Notes: a model not told the origin generated them from the letters alone. Shown: positions 33,600-45,251, counted from the stretch's first letter. The stretch: DNA of 64,000 nucleotides from Papaver somniferum (GCF_003573695.1 NC_039367.1:163882542-163946541), one strand, 5' to 3'. Numbers and translations: made by a program.

Positions 33600-35030
33600 C
33601 TTAAATAAGGGATCAACTGGGTTCTTTTGCAAAATCAACCAATGTTCAGAAGCAAAAATAGTCAAGAAACACCAGGGGAGATACAAGAATTAATTGAAGA
33701 GTTTGGTGAGGTGTTCTCGGTACCCACAATGCTTCCACCTGTGAGAAGCCATGATCACTTCATAACGTTACATCCTGGGAGTGCTCCAATCAATGTACGA
33801 CCTTACAGGTACGCACATTACCAGAAAGGTGAGATCGAAAAGATTGTTAAAGAGTTGGTAGGCCAAGCACGAGTCCTTTTTCTTCTCCTGTTTTGTTAGT
33901 TAAGAAAAAAGATGGCAGTTGGCTTGTATGTGTTGATTATAGAACTTTAAACCAGGCTACTGTCAAGGATAAGTTTCCTATTCCAGTCATTGATGAGTTA
34001 TTAGATGAACTACATGGAGCTTTATTCTTTTCGAAGCTAGATTTAAGATCGGGTTATCATCAAATTAGGATGTATGGACAAGATATCTACAAAACAGCTT
34101 TTCGAACCCATGACGGACACTATGAATTCCTAGTGATGCCGTTTGGATTAACTAATTCTCCATCTACATTTCAACACCTTATGAATGATGTGTTCAGAAA
34201 TCAATTAAGAAAATCTGTCTTGGTTTTCTTTGATGATATTTTGATCTATAGTCCTACCTGGGAAGCACATTTATTGCACCTTCGTGAAGTATTCCTGATA
34301 TTAGAAAGCCATCAACTTAAGGTCAAATTAAGTAAATGTTCTTTTGGTACTGAGAGGGTTGAGTATTTGGGTCATATCATCTAAAGAGGAGGAGTGGAAG
34401 ATGATCCTAGCAAGATACGGGATATGTTGGACTGGCCGTTACCAAGAACTGTCAAGGCATTATGAGGATTCCTAGGTTTGACAGGATATTATAGGAATTT
34501 GTACAAGGTTATGCCAATATTGCAGAACCACTTACAAAATTTCTAAAAAAAGACGGTTTTTTGTGGACAGATGAAGCAACAAACGCATTTGTTAAATTGA
34601 AAAGTGTAATGACATCCACACCCGTGCTAGCATTACCTAACTTTACAAAGACCTTCATTATTGAAAGTGATGCTTGTGGAGTAGGAATAGGTGCGGTTTT
34701 GATGCAAGAAGGTAGGCCAATTGCTTTCACAAGTAAGCCACTTGGACCTCGTCATATGGGTTTGTCAACTTATGAGAAAGAGTTGTTAGCAGTAGTTCAT
34801 GTGGTTACTAAATGGGGACCTTATCTAATTGGGAGAAGATTTCTTATTCGGGCAGACCAACAAAGTTTGAAGTATTTTTTGAATGCTAGAGCTGTAGCAC
34901 CGGCACAACAAAAATGGTTAACAAAATTATTAGGCTATGACTACGCGATTGAGTACAAGAAGGGATCGTCTAACAAGGTTGCTGATGCACTTTATCGAAA
35001 ATTTGAAAACGGTGAAATTTTTTCCGTAAC
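33600..35030 (+). pseudogene. gypsy reverse transcriptase and RNase H
   Basis: It starts with EFGEVFSVPTMLPPVR and HDHFITLHPGSAPINVRPYR, then a frameshift near 33870 removes part of the first RT motif. RT continues through [33 protein letters not shown] and [15 protein letters not shown]. The catalytic motif is [13 protein letters not shown] at 34382 and TGA at 34463 interrupt the thumb, and another frameshift lies near 34500-34560. RNase H (FIIESDACGVGIGAVLMQ, STYEKELLAVVH, IRADQQSLKYFL) is open from 34561. Confidence 0.9.
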
Positions 35031-36640
35031 TTATGTTAGTTGTGCTTGGATGGAAGACCTATTGACTGAACTAATAACAGATCCGTGGATCACAGATTTC
35101 ATCTTTAAAGTGAGTCATCCTTCTTTCGGCAAGAATAACTTTACCGTACGAGATGGTTTAGTTTACTATAAACAACATCAACAAGTGATAAGTCCTACTT
35201 CAAGGTGGAAGGCACTACTATTAGCTGAGTTTCATGACTCTCCAATTGCTGGTCATGCCGGATATTTGAAAACAGTAAAACGTTTATCTAAGTTGTTCTG
35301 CTGGTCTAGAATGCATAAAGAGGTGAGATACTACATTGCTTGCTGTGATGTTTGCCAAAGGAATAAATATAATACTCTTTCTCCAGCAGGATATCTTCAA
35401 CCATTGTCGATTCCTACTACAGTATGGACAGATATATCCATGGATTCTGTTGAAGGGTTTCCAAAGTATAAAGGGAAAACTGTGATTCTTGTAGTGGTGG
35501 ATCAACTAACTAAATATGCCCATTTTCTTGCATTAAAACATCCATATACAGCTACATCGGTAGCTCAGAAGTTTTTAGAAACAGTCATCAAACTTCATGG
35601 ATTTCCTCAATCTATAGTTTCTGATAGGGATGTTGTATTTACAAGTAATTTTTGGCAAGAGTTGTTTCGCCTACATGGAACTCAGTTAAGAATGAGTTCC
35701 TCCTGAAGTGGTTAACAGATGTTTGGAAGGTTACTTCCGGTGTTTCGCTGGAAATAAACCAAAAGGATGGTCATCTTGGTTACCATAGGCAGAGTATTGG
35801 TATAATACATCCTATCATACTTCAACTAATACTACACCGTTTGAGGCTTTGTATGGAATTCCTCCTCTGGTATTAGCAACTTATTTACCAGGAGAAGCGA
35901 AAACCACAACTTTGTCGGAGGAGGAATGCCATGGGCAGAGTATTGGTATAATACATCCTATCATACTTCAACTAATACTACACTATTTGAGGCTTTGTAT
36001 GGAATTCCTCCTCCGGTATTAGCAACTTATTTACCAGGAGAAGCGAAAATACCGGAGGAGGAATGCCATGGGCAGAGTATTGGTATAATACATCCTATCA
36101 TACTTCAACTAATACTACACCGTTTGAGGGTTTGTATGGCATTCCTCCTCCGGTATTAGCAACTTATTTACCAGGAGAAGCGAAAACCACAACTTTGGAT
36201 GAGGCAATAACCAAGAGGAATGAAGTTTTATCAATGTTTAAGGATCAACTTCAAGTGGTGCAGAATAAAATGAAGCTAAGGGCAGATGAAGGACGTCGGG
36301 ACGTTGTATATCAAGTTGGGGATTATGTGTATCTAAAGTTGTAGCCATATCGGCAAAATTCTAATGTGCAAAGGAAGAACCAAAAATTATCTCCACGATA
36401 TTTTGGACCTTATAAGATTTTGGAGCGTATAGGACCTGTGGCTTATCGATTGGACTTGCCTAAGGAGTCAAAGATACATTCGGTATTTCATGTATCGTTT
36501 CTGAAGAAGACTTTGTTTCCTAACACATTTGTTGAGGATAATCCACCATAAGAAGAAGATGAGGTTGATCCAGTAATCTCCATGGTTGAACTGATCCTTG
36601 AGGTCAAGGAAAATCATAAGGGGGAGGGAATGATAAGAAA
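35031..36640 (+). pseudogene. gypsy integrase with a triplicated segment
   Basis: The zinc finger (HDSPIAGHAGYLKTVKRLSK, CCDVCQRNK) and the core (WTDISMDSVEGFP with D, PQSIVSDRDVVFTSNFW with D) are open to 35703. There the frame is lost just before the YHPQxDGQTE glutamate region. The segment PWAEYWYNTSYHTSTNTT to LPGEAK then occurs three times in tandem. The C-terminal part follows with VGDYVYLKL, a TAG, then [20 protein letters not shown] and [12 protein letters not shown] chromodomain is not visible. Confidence 0.9.
35783..36200 (+). repeat. three tandem copies of an integrase segment
   Basis: CCAT(A/G)GGCAGAGTATTGG starts copies at 35783, 35929 and 36066, spaced 146 and 137 bp apart. The copies are nearly identical. 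The middle one lacks nine bases at its end (ACCACAACT). Neither spacing is a multiple of three, so each junction shifts the frame. Confidence 0.92.
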
Positions 36641-36948
36641 TCCCCAGTTACTTAGAATTCTTAATTAAAATTAGGGTTAGGGTTAGAAATCCATAAATTC
36701 TCTTGTTTTAGGCATTAGTTTATTTTTGAAAATTGTTCTGTTTTAAGAATTTTATTTTAGGTTCCTAGTTATACAAGTAGTTCCTTTCTAGGTTACCTTT
36801 CCTTAATTTTATAGTTCAGTGGTCTATATAAGAAGGTCTAGTGTTATTAGTTTGATTATGTATGAGAATTATAAGTTTGTTCTAAATTTCTGTGTTCTTT
36901 TAAAGTCTACTCTGCTGGCCGTGGGTAAGAACTATTAAGTTCTTATCA
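36631..36948 (+). repeat. 3' LTR of the gypsy element
   Basis: 318 bp. A TATATAA box at 36825-36831 points toward the receptor kinase gene, whose ATG is 472 bp beyond the LTR end. Confidence 0.9.
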
Positions 36949-37420
36949 GTTTCCTCTAACTGAACTGTGATTAAAACCTACGGCTGGGATATGGGTGATT
37001 TTCACAAGATTAGACAAGACAACTGTACAAAAACAAATACAACGGCTGGTAAATAAGAAAACAAAAGTGACACGGGGTTGACACCAGAAAGTAATATACA
37101 GTTGTTGATAAGTAAATAATTAGACTCAACCACACAAAAGCCAGCTTATATAATTAATAAGGATGCAAGAGTCCTGAGATGGGGGGAAGATTTGAGGACC
37201 ATATATATATACCCATCCAAGATAACCTTCCCAGATAGCAAGAGACCTGAGAAGGAGGGCAGACTGATGATGCTGCATATTTTTTTTTTTTAATAAAAAT
37301 ATTCAGTTGACTGGAAACTAAGTCTCCAAATAAAACAAACAAAACACAATACATCATAAAACCCCTTCCACTTCGTTAGTTAATCACCATCCAAAAACCA
37401 AAGCTCTCCTTCTTTTCAAA
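36949..37420 (+). promoter_or_regulatory. 5' flank of the receptor kinase gene
   Basis: All of the sequence between the gypsy LTR and the ATG fits here. It includes an ATATATATATA run near 37202 and TTATATAATTAATAA near 37146, either of which could be a TATA region, and a poly-T run near 37281. The leader ends CTCTCCTTCTTTTCAAA before ATG. No defined operator can be named. Confidence 0.35.
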
Positions 37421-40400
37421 ATGTCACAACGAGTAAAAGTTTTCACTTCTACTTCATTAATGTTGGCAGTACTGCTAGTTCCATCTTACAGTTTCGTTCT
37501 TTTTGCTTATTCTTCCTTTTCTTCAACTCACAGAAAACAACATTTACAAGTAGTGGAACAAGAAGTAGATTCTCTTCTGAAATGGAAATCTACCCTGGTT
37601 AACGAAAATCATTCTCTGCTCTCTTCTTGGAAAATGAATTCTAGTGCGGGTACAAAGAGTCCGTGCAAGTGGTATGGAATACATTGTAGCAATGAAGGAA
37701 GCGTCGATGAAGTGAATATCCCAGGTTTAGGTCTAGAAGGTACGCTCCATAATTTCAACTTCTCATCTTTCTCCAACTTTGTTAGTCTTAACTTGAGTGG
37801 TAACAAACTCTTCGGAACCATTCCATCCCAAATTGGTAATCTTACTAAACTTATCCATCTTGATCTTTCTATAAATAAACTTTCTGGACAACTTCCACCA
37901 AAAATAGCCTCTCTTACGAATCTGTTATATTTAGGCCTCTCTGAAAATCATATCATTGGATCCATTCCTCAAGAAATTGGGAATTTTTATTCTCTCACTC
38001 ATCTAGATCTGTCCAGAAACAATTTCAAAGGTTCGATTCCCATCTCAATATGCAATTTGACCAAGTTGAGCTTTTTATCAATCTCTGAGAATAAAGTTTC
38101 TGGCCCCATACCACGAGAAATTGGTAGGTTAAGTTCGCTCACCCTCTTAGCTTTGTACAGAAACGATATCAATGGTTCAATTCCTTCTTCTTTGACCAGC
38201 TTGACTAGCCTCAGCAAACTTTCCTTATATGATAACCTACTTTCTAGCACCATCCCTCAAGATATAGGAAGGCTAAGCTCTCTTACCCTCTTAGATTTGT
38301 CCAAAAACAATTTCAAAGGTTCAATCCCTACTTCTATATGCCACTTGGCTAACCTTACCTATTTATCAATATCAAGAAATCAACTTACTGGTGTCATCCC
38401 TCAAGATATTGGAGAACTAAGGTCTTTGGATAACCTACTTTTGGACCAGAACATACTCACTGGCTCAGTCCCTGCTTCCGTTGGTAACTTGAAGAATTTG
38501 AATGTTCTAAATCTTTTTCAAAATGAATTAACTGGTTTATTACCAATGGGAATGAACAATCTGACCCAACTGAAAGTACTGTACTTAAATGACAACGAGT
38601 TTTCTGGTTATCTACCTCAAGGCGTCTGTCAAAGCGGAAGACTTGAAGAATTTGTCGCCTTCACTAACTATTTCACGGGTCCTATACCAAGAAGCCTTAG
38701 AAATTGCACCAGCCTTAAACTTCTTGGGCTTCAACAGAATGAACTGGTTGATAATATAACAGAGGCATTTCATGTGTATCCACATCTTGAAAAGATTGGT
38801 TTGGATTTCAATATGTTTTATGGTGAACTCTCCAAAGACTGGGGGAGTTGTCAAAATTTGACACTTTTATCCCTCTCAGGTAACAATATCACTGGTAGAA
38901 TACCATCAGAACTCGGAAAGTTGAAAATTTTAAGTATACTTTATCTTGATTCGAATAACTTGGTAGGAAAAATTCCTAAGGAGTTGTTGGATCTGTCTTC
39001 ATTGATCCTATTAGATTTGAGTAATAACCATCTTTCTGGTGTGTTGTCTTCTGCAATTGGAATGCTATCCAACTTGCAACATCTCGATCTATCAACAAAT
39101 AAACTCAAAGGTTCAATCCCCGAACAACTAGGGGAGTGTCGAAAGTTATTATCTTTAAATTTGAGCACAAACAATTTTAATGATAGCATCCCACTCCAGA
39201 TCGGAAACTTGGATTCGTTACAAATTTCGTTAGATCTTAGTTACAATGAGTTAAGTGGAGAGATACCGTCAGCTCTAGGGAAATTAAGCAAACTGGAAAC
39301 ACTAAATTTGTCCCACAACAAGCTTTTCGGCTCAATTCCATCTTCATTTGGTCAATTGCAAAGCCTGACCACGGTCAATATTTCTTACAATGAATTGAGT
39401 GGTCCTCTTCCAAACACGAAGGCCTTTGAGGATGCTCCAATCGAAGCTTTGAAGAGCAACAAAGGGTTGTGTGGTAATAACTCTAGAGGCTTAAAACCTT
39501 GTAATTCTTTAGTTGTGATTGGAAGAAAAGAAGACAAGCATAAGCTTTTGCTTGTAATCCTACTTCCTTTAATTGGTTCGTTGTTTCTTTTATCCATACT
39601 TATCGCCATTTGGTTTCGCCTTCGTAAAAGATCGGTAGGAAATATTGCACTTACAGATCAAGCAACATCTACCAATGCTGAAAGAAATTTATTTTCAATT
39701 TGGAATTACGACGGAAAAATAGTTTTTGAAGACGTAATCGAAGCGACCGAGGATTTTGATACCAAATATTGTATTGGAACTGGAGGGTATGGGAGCGTTT
39801 ACAAAGCAGAATTGTCAACAGGTCAGGTTGTTGCTGTCAAGAAACTGCACTCCTCGGATGAAGATTCTGAGAAATCTGATCTTAAGTCATTCGAAAGTGA
39901 AGTTCATGCATTGACAGAAATCCGACATAGAAATATTGTGAAACTTTTCGGTTTTTGTTCTAATCTTGAAAGACGGATCTCATATTTGGTTTATGAGTTC
40001 GTTGAAAGGGGAAGCTTAAAAAACGTTTTATCCGATGAAGTACAGGCGATGGAGTTCGATTGGATAAAGAGGTTAAGATTCATCAAGGGAACATCTGATG
40101 CACTTGCTTACATGCACCACGACTGCATTCCAGCAATAGTTCACAGAGACATATCTAGCAACAACATTTTGCTGGACTCTGAATACGATGCCCGAGTTTC
40201 TGATTTTGGTACAGCGAGGATTTTAAAGCCAGATTCATCCAATTGGACTTCACTTGCAGGAACCTATGGATATGTTGCTCCAGGTATATGGTCCAACTGA
40301 ACTGAAGCTTTTGAAATTTATTGTTATTGATACCATTTTTCTGAAGTTAATAAAAAAATTCAAAACCATTTTCTTTGTTACAGAGCTTGCATATACAATG

Positions 40401-40772
40401 AAGGTGACCGAGAAGTGTGATGTTTATAGCTTTGGGGTGATCATATTAGAAGTGCTAACGGGAATACATCCGTCTGAAATCATCACAATACTCTCCCAAA
40501 TTCTTCATTCATCTTTGTCGTCGAGTAATGTGGGGCACACCATAAAGCTGAGAGACATCTTGGACCAGTGCATTGGAGCACCACCGGATGTTATTCAAAA
40601 GAAAATAATATGTGTTGTGAAAGTTGGGTTTACATGTTTACGTGGAGATCCACTTACTCGTCCAACCATGGAAGAAGTATCAGCAGAGCTATCATCATCA
40701 TCTCAGACCAACACCTCTTTTCCAAAGTCATTTGAAACTATTACTTTAGCCGACCTACTCATGTCATCATGA
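37421..40772 (+). CDS. LRR receptor-like kinase, MIK2-like (subfamily XII-like)
   Basis: Two exons, 37421-40283 and 40384-40772, are joined at GCTCCAG/AGCTTGCA. The join restores the kinase motif [20 protein letters not shown] and gives about 1083 residues. In order: a hydrophobic N-terminal segment (residues 10-32, signal peptide), LRR N-terminal domain with [10 protein letters not shown], about 22-23 leucine-rich repeats (LxxLxxLxLsxNxLxGxIP, to about residue 670), a transmembrane helix around 706-728 ([20 protein letters not shown]), and a cytoplasmic kinase. Kinase motifs are [14 protein letters not shown] near 786, [15 protein letters not shown] near 907 and DFG near 928, so it is a complete RD kinase. 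It would perceive an extracellular ligand at the plasma membrane. No frameshift or stop is seen; it looks intact. Confidence 0.93.
40284..40383 (+). other. intron of the receptor kinase gene
   Basis: 100 bp, GTATATGG...TTTGTTACAG, splitting the codon for Glu in the APE motif. A single intron near this point is typical for this receptor family. Reading through it would give a stop after GIWSN, losing the last third of the kinase. Confidence 0.9.
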
Positions 40773-40890
40773 GAATTCGTTTGCATTACGTCAGTATTAA
40801 GAAATTTCTACAAATTTAAAATAATTATTTTATGGAGTTTGTATGTGAACAAATCATTATTGTGAAAAGCGGTGGATATAGATCTCGTTA

Positions 40891-41466
40891 GAGCATCCAC
40901 AGTGGGCGATCAAACCCATTTATTTGGTCGAGGAACGAGACACAGTGGTACGGACTAAAGACTAAAATCTGGACCAAAACCCAAATTTCAGACTATATTT
41001 GGTCTGGGACCAAGACCAAAACCAAATTTGGTCGAGCGGAGATTAAAAGTTCGTCGAGAGTGGGGCGTAAGTATAAAATGCGCCTGACGAAAGTTTTTGA
41101 ATTAAAAAAAGAAAAAAAAATGAGGCGGACATTATATGTCCGCTCTTTGAAAATTGTTTTTATTTAAAAAATAGAGAAAATGGGGCGGACATACTAGAGC
41201 CCGCCCCTTGAAAAGTTGTTTTCAAAAATTTTTTAAAAAGAATTGGGGGGACATATAATGTTCGTCCCATGAAAAAATGTTTTATAAAAAAAAGAGGGAC
41301 GAACATATAATGTTCTCCTGATGAAAGTTATGTGGGACGGATATTTGAGTTACGCTCGACCAAATTTTAGTCGGGTACCGTTGCTTGTTGCCACGGACTA
41401 AACCCAAAATTTGATCTTTTTTTTGATCTTTGATCTTTGGTTTTGATCGCACCACTGCAGTTGCTC
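40891..41466. mobile_element. PIF/Harbinger-type MITE downstream of the kinase
   Basis: The ends GAGCATCCACAGTGG and, in reverse complement, GAGCAACTGCAGTGG are flanked by TTA on both sides (40888-40890 and 41467-41469). GAGCATC-CAGTGG ends with a TWA duplication are characteristic of Harbinger-derived MITEs. The inside (576 bp) is non-coding with repeated GGCGGACATAT motifs. Confidence 0.8.
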
Positions 41467-41469
41467 TTA

Positions 41470-42431
41470 ACGATCAAATCACGTAAAAGACTTGTGTTCA
41501 TGTTTACTTGGACTCACTCTATTTCTCATTTGTTAGTAGTTCTTCATCGTATATGTTAGATCTCTTTGGGTATGGTTGTTAGATTTTCTACGACTACAAA
41601 TACTATGATGATTTGAAATTGATGCCCTCACATTAATAACAGGTTTAATAAATGTATTGAGTTTCAAGTTCCTGTACAGGGGCTGATAGAAGATACAACA
41701 CATGAACCAGAGCTATAGCAAAATATATGGTTCTCGGGGACTTGGTTGAATTATGTTTACCGAGGGAAATCATCAAGGCGATTTTAAACAGGGAACTGAA
41801 ATGATTATTGTCGGGTGTGTCTTTAGTAAAAGTGGAACTGCTAGCAACACAAATTTTTAGTTTTTTTGCCCTTAATGATCTTTTCTTCCCTAAAGATACA
41901 ACACTTGAAACCAAGTTTGAGCAAATATTTGGACATCAAACTTGTGTCAGAGAGAAACTTGGTTTCCTATATGGACATCGTTGAAACCAAGTTTGAGTGG
42001 TGATACATGTCCAAATATGAAACCAAGTTTGAGCGACACACTTATTCGTGGAGATTCAGTACATTCATTGTTTCAGAGAGAGGGATAAACTTTTTTGTGG
42101 ATTGATCAGCAAAAAAATAATAATTTGGTGCTACCAATACTTGACCCCATAACCATATGCTCCTACTAGCGTCCATGACGTCTATGAATCCAATTCAATA
42201 AAAAACAGAAGTAACAAGTTGTTCACCTCGAATATAGCTTAGGAAGACGCGTACGAAGGCAGAATTATAGACTGTGGAGAAGTGCATTGTGAATATAATA
42301 TGACTGCAAACATGGACACGGTAATGTTGCATGAATAAACACGATTATTAATATTTTTCAACCTTCAAATCTCAAATACAAAATTGAGCCAAAGTTATTA
42401 AAGCATGTAAACATTTCCATTCTTTGCTACT
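41470..42431. other. spacer with a short direct/inverted repeat cluster
   Basis: GAAACCAAGTTTGAG occurs at 41907, 41983 and 42019, with an inverted AAACTTGGTTTC at about 41956, so hairpins are possible. No gene is recognised. Confidence 0.45.
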
Positions 42432-42465
42432 TCATATTCCTTCCCTTTTGTTGTTACCGGCATAA
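42432..42465 (-). pseudogene. detached last codons of F-box copy E
   Basis: Minus strand from the TTA duplication: continuing the F-box frame gives Y-AGNNKREGI and TGA at 42432-42434. Copies A and D have SGTYARR-type sequence at the same place (GGTACTTATGCCCG at about 8572). The agreement of frame and sequence shows this is the other side of the insertion. Confidence 0.8.
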
Positions 42466-42492
42466 GGCTGGGTCTAACCATATCCAAGATCC
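42466..42492 (+). repeat. left TIR of the Harbinger element
   Basis: GGCTGGGTCTAACC, then CCAAGATCC. The first 12 bases equal the reverse complement of the right end. Confidence 0.9.
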
Positions 42493-42599
42493 AGGATTAT
42501 ACACTATTGAAGTGTATACACTATTGAAGTGTCGTTTTTGCTGCTACAGTGTCGTTGATTCCCAGAGAGTGCTTCGTTTTGCTTGGATCCAAGATGGAA

Positions 42600-42770
42600 G
42601 TAACCCAGGCGCGAAATTTGAAACTGCATGCGGAAAAAGCAACAAACGTAGTTTCTAAATGCGTACCAACGAATATTTTGCGGAAATATTCTTCCGCACG
42701 CCGTTCCTAACAGTGTGCCACGCTTATTCAAACTGCGTATTTTGGGTACGCGGTTACAACTTGGGTGCCG
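42600..42770. repeat. sub-terminal GCG-rich motif cluster (left)
   Basis: Degenerate copies of GCGT(A/G)CC and GAAACTGC(A/G)T in an otherwise AT-rich element: AATTTGAAACTGCATGCGG, AATGCGTACCAACG, GTGCCACGC, GTACGCGG. The right end (53885-54015) and the promoter side of the SANT ORF at 46906 (46600-46710) have the same kind of cluster. Sub-terminal arrays like this often bind transposase. Confidence 0.45.
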
Positions 42771-43139
42771 GTTAAATATTTGTTTGAACTTTTTTTTCTA
42801 CACCCAGTTTACACTCTTATGTTATACGACAAGTTATTTGCGTATACTTTCTCAGAATAAGCGTCGGTTAAACATACACCATTATGAATAAATTGATATT
42901 AACCTTTGTGATACACGGATTGAATCAATAAAGACCTCTAAACGATTATTTAATCCTAGACTTAGATAAATTTCGGCGAAAGCAAGGCAATACATAATAT
43001 GTGCACCAAGCATTTAAACCGTTATGTGGCCATAACGGACGAGTTTTGTCTCTTGAGGGTTTACATAGAGGTATGCCCACAAAATCATTATTATCATGTC
43101 GTTGATGCGGTCGTTTTAATCTACTTCCTCTCCATCTTG

Positions 43140-43636
43140 AGGAGGATTTGGTGGTTATTGTATCGTGTTGAATTCCAGGATGTAAGCCTTCATGAGTAGG
43201 TAGCATTGATAAAACATGAATTATTTTCCTGTATCCCGAGCGTATTTCCCATTTGCATATCCCTCCTACACCAACAAAAAAAAGTCATAAGTTGGTAAGT
43301 GTTTTTGTTGAGGAATAAAATCAAGTGGTCTGAGTAAAAAGACAAACTACTTACAAGCCTCTCAACTGTCCATACAGGAGATCGTTTCTGGGAAATATAA
43401 ATTTCTTTCTGGTAACGAACGAAAACCCTCACCCCCTTTTTTATTACTCCGAGCCTACCTTTTATAGAAAAATTTGTTCTTTGATGAATATTTGTGAACT
43501 GTTGTGTGTAATTTTCGAATACGCGGTTCCAAACCGTATTAGCCGGAACCCTGTGATGGTCAACCTCGGGCAGGGTAACAACACTTACCCACACATTTGT
43601 GATTGCAACATCCTCTTCGACGGTATACCTATCCAT
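43140..43636 (-). pseudogene. SANT/Myb-like ORF1 module A
   Basis: On the minus strand, starting MDRYTVEEDVAITNVWVSVV and continuing ANTVWNRVFENYTQQF, FSIKGRLGVIKKGVRVF. The Trp spacing and the Lys-rich third helix are those of the Myb/SANT-like protein encoded beside PIF/Harbinger transposases. That protein helps transposase reach the nucleus and bind the transposon ends. The downstream part shifts frame; CYLLMKAYILEFN near 43175-43213 is the likely C-terminal motif, since modules B and C have it too. Confidence 0.6.
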
Positions 43637-44229
43637 TCTTCATGTGTTTTAGTTGCCGGATAAAATGGAAAATAAGAATCAATATTCCAGGAGAAGGTGT
43701 AACTGGATGGATCAGAATATCTTATGTTTTGCACTATTATTTAGCCTTGCGAAGATGTGATTTTATAGAGGACCTTCTGTAACTGTCCTTTCATGTAGCG
43801 ATGATGTGTAAGGCTTATCTTGTATTGCAAGTGGGTTGAGAAACCCGATAAAAACCACCCACATGTCAGACACTTTAAATCTTTGCTCTTAATTTATCCT
43901 ACACAGTTAACCTTGTCTGAATAAGTTATTCAAGATAAAATAATAGGAAGATCCAAAATGATGACTGTTTTGTTTATCCCCAAACATTTTTTTTGGATAC
44001 AACGTCTAGTAAGAATTAAATCTCTTTGAAACATCATATAATTTACTTTATTAATTTGAAATTAGTACACTTACGGCGAAACGGTATAAAAGTTCAACGA
44101 TAATTAACGTCCAACAAGCCTTTAAACCGGTTGGTGTCCCCAGCGGCCGAGTGGTCTCTCGGGAGAGTTTACAAGAGGTATTCCCACAAAACCAATAGAA
44201 ACGGTGATGTTATATTACCTCATGCGCCC

Positions 44230-44708
44230 TGCTAATGTCAACGGGTTGAATTCATCCACGGCGTCCTTCAAAAGAAGGTAGCATTCATAAAACTAAAACT
44301 TAATATCATTTTCTTTTCGGAAGCGTATTTTCGTCCTCCATTCATACATGCATAGTACGATAAAACCATTAATTACGCCTCAAAATGAATGTTTTACAAA
44401 TAAGGAACAAAAGCAAAAAAAACTTAAGATATTAATCAGAATGGAACTAGATGTGAGTTTTCTGAGCAGCTTGGCTTGGATGATAGCATACATCCCAACA
44501 TGCCTCAGTATATTATTCTAACATGATGTCTTACATCATGTGTTGTTCTTTGCTTAGGATTCGTAAAGTTTGTAACAAAATGGTTATGTACCGATGGCCA
44601 AAAGTTATCTTCATCTTTTTCAACTCCTTGTACAACTGGAACTGACCTTACTGCAATCCATGACGCTATAAATGTTTTTTGCTCGTCAGGGGTTGATGTA
44701 TTATCCAT
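44230..44708 (-). pseudogene. SANT/Myb-like ORF1 module B
   Basis: Minus strand: MDNTSTPDEQKTFIASWIAV, then EDNFWPSVHNHFVTNF and RTTHDVRHHVRIIY. It shows the same Trp-x-FW pattern as module A, but is short and ends at 44505. The C-terminal motif ECYLLLKDAVDEFN appears at about 44256-44296. No intact ORF joins them. Confidence 0.55.
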
Positions 44709-45131
44709 ATTGCAAAATACAAATAAAAGATTAGAAGTAGAGATTAAATAAGATGTTAAGACTTGTGGTGTGTAATTATATTTACAAAGGACTCCTTTTA
44801 TAGGAAATTAAGGGTTGAGTCCTCCCTCCGACGCAGTCTAAAATAGTGCTTGTGTTAACCGAACAGTATGAAACTGATCTAGACACGAGTTTCAAAATTT
44901 CTGACCGGATCTGATAATGAAAGATGGTAGGGGGTGTCGGTGACAGGTCTATCCCCATCATCCAAGGGGTGTTTAAAACAGTAAAGGGTGTTTATGAACA
45001 ATAAGGGGTTGGTTTAAAAGGTATTCCAACCAATACGTATGTTGGAACCTATAAACGACAGGGTTTTACCCCAAGGTATTTCACACTTCAGATTTAGTCC
45101 TTTGCTCTAGCCCCTTAGATCACAAGATAGA

Positions 45132-45251
45132 ATGTCTGAATTTGATTCCAACGAAGATTTAGCAATAATGAATATATGGGATGCACAATTTACCAGTGAA
45201 TCCTATATACGAGGCAAAACGAGTCAAGATTATTTTTGGCACCGGACGTAA
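45132..45251 (+). pseudogene. SANT/Myb-like ORF1 module F, N-terminal exon on the plus strand
   Basis: MSEFDSNEDLAIMNIWDAQF followed by SQDYFWHRT and TAA at 45249-45251. It matches the EDxAIxxxW and FWxR positions of the other modules but lies on the opposite strand from its neighbours B and C. The rest of the domain is lost. Confidence 0.5.

Larger units (their letters stand above)
31844..36948 (+). mobile_element. Ty3/gypsy retrotransposon with both LTRs
   Basis: The LTRs (31844-32162 and 36631-36948) start TGATAAG and end CTTATCA. The primer-binding site TTGGTATCAGAGCAGG (initiator tRNA-Met) follows the left LTR, and the polypurine tract AAGGGGGAGGGAA precedes the right one. Flanking bases are GTTTT and GTTTC, a one-mismatch target duplication. 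Internal order is gag, protease, RT, RNase H, integrase, as in Ty3/gypsy. By eye I count about 18 differences between the LTRs over 318 bp, so the insertion is not recent. The ORFs carry several frameshifts. Confidence 0.93.

Noticed and set aside
35783..36200. Regularly spaced repeats resembling a CRISPR array
   Set aside because: The whole 137-146 bp unit is repeated, there are no unique spacers, and the sequence encodes gypsy integrase.
40254..40383. Reading the receptor kinase as two separate genes because of the stop after GIWSN
   Set aside because: A 100-bp intron with GT...CAG ends restores the invariant APE motif and one continuous kinase domain.
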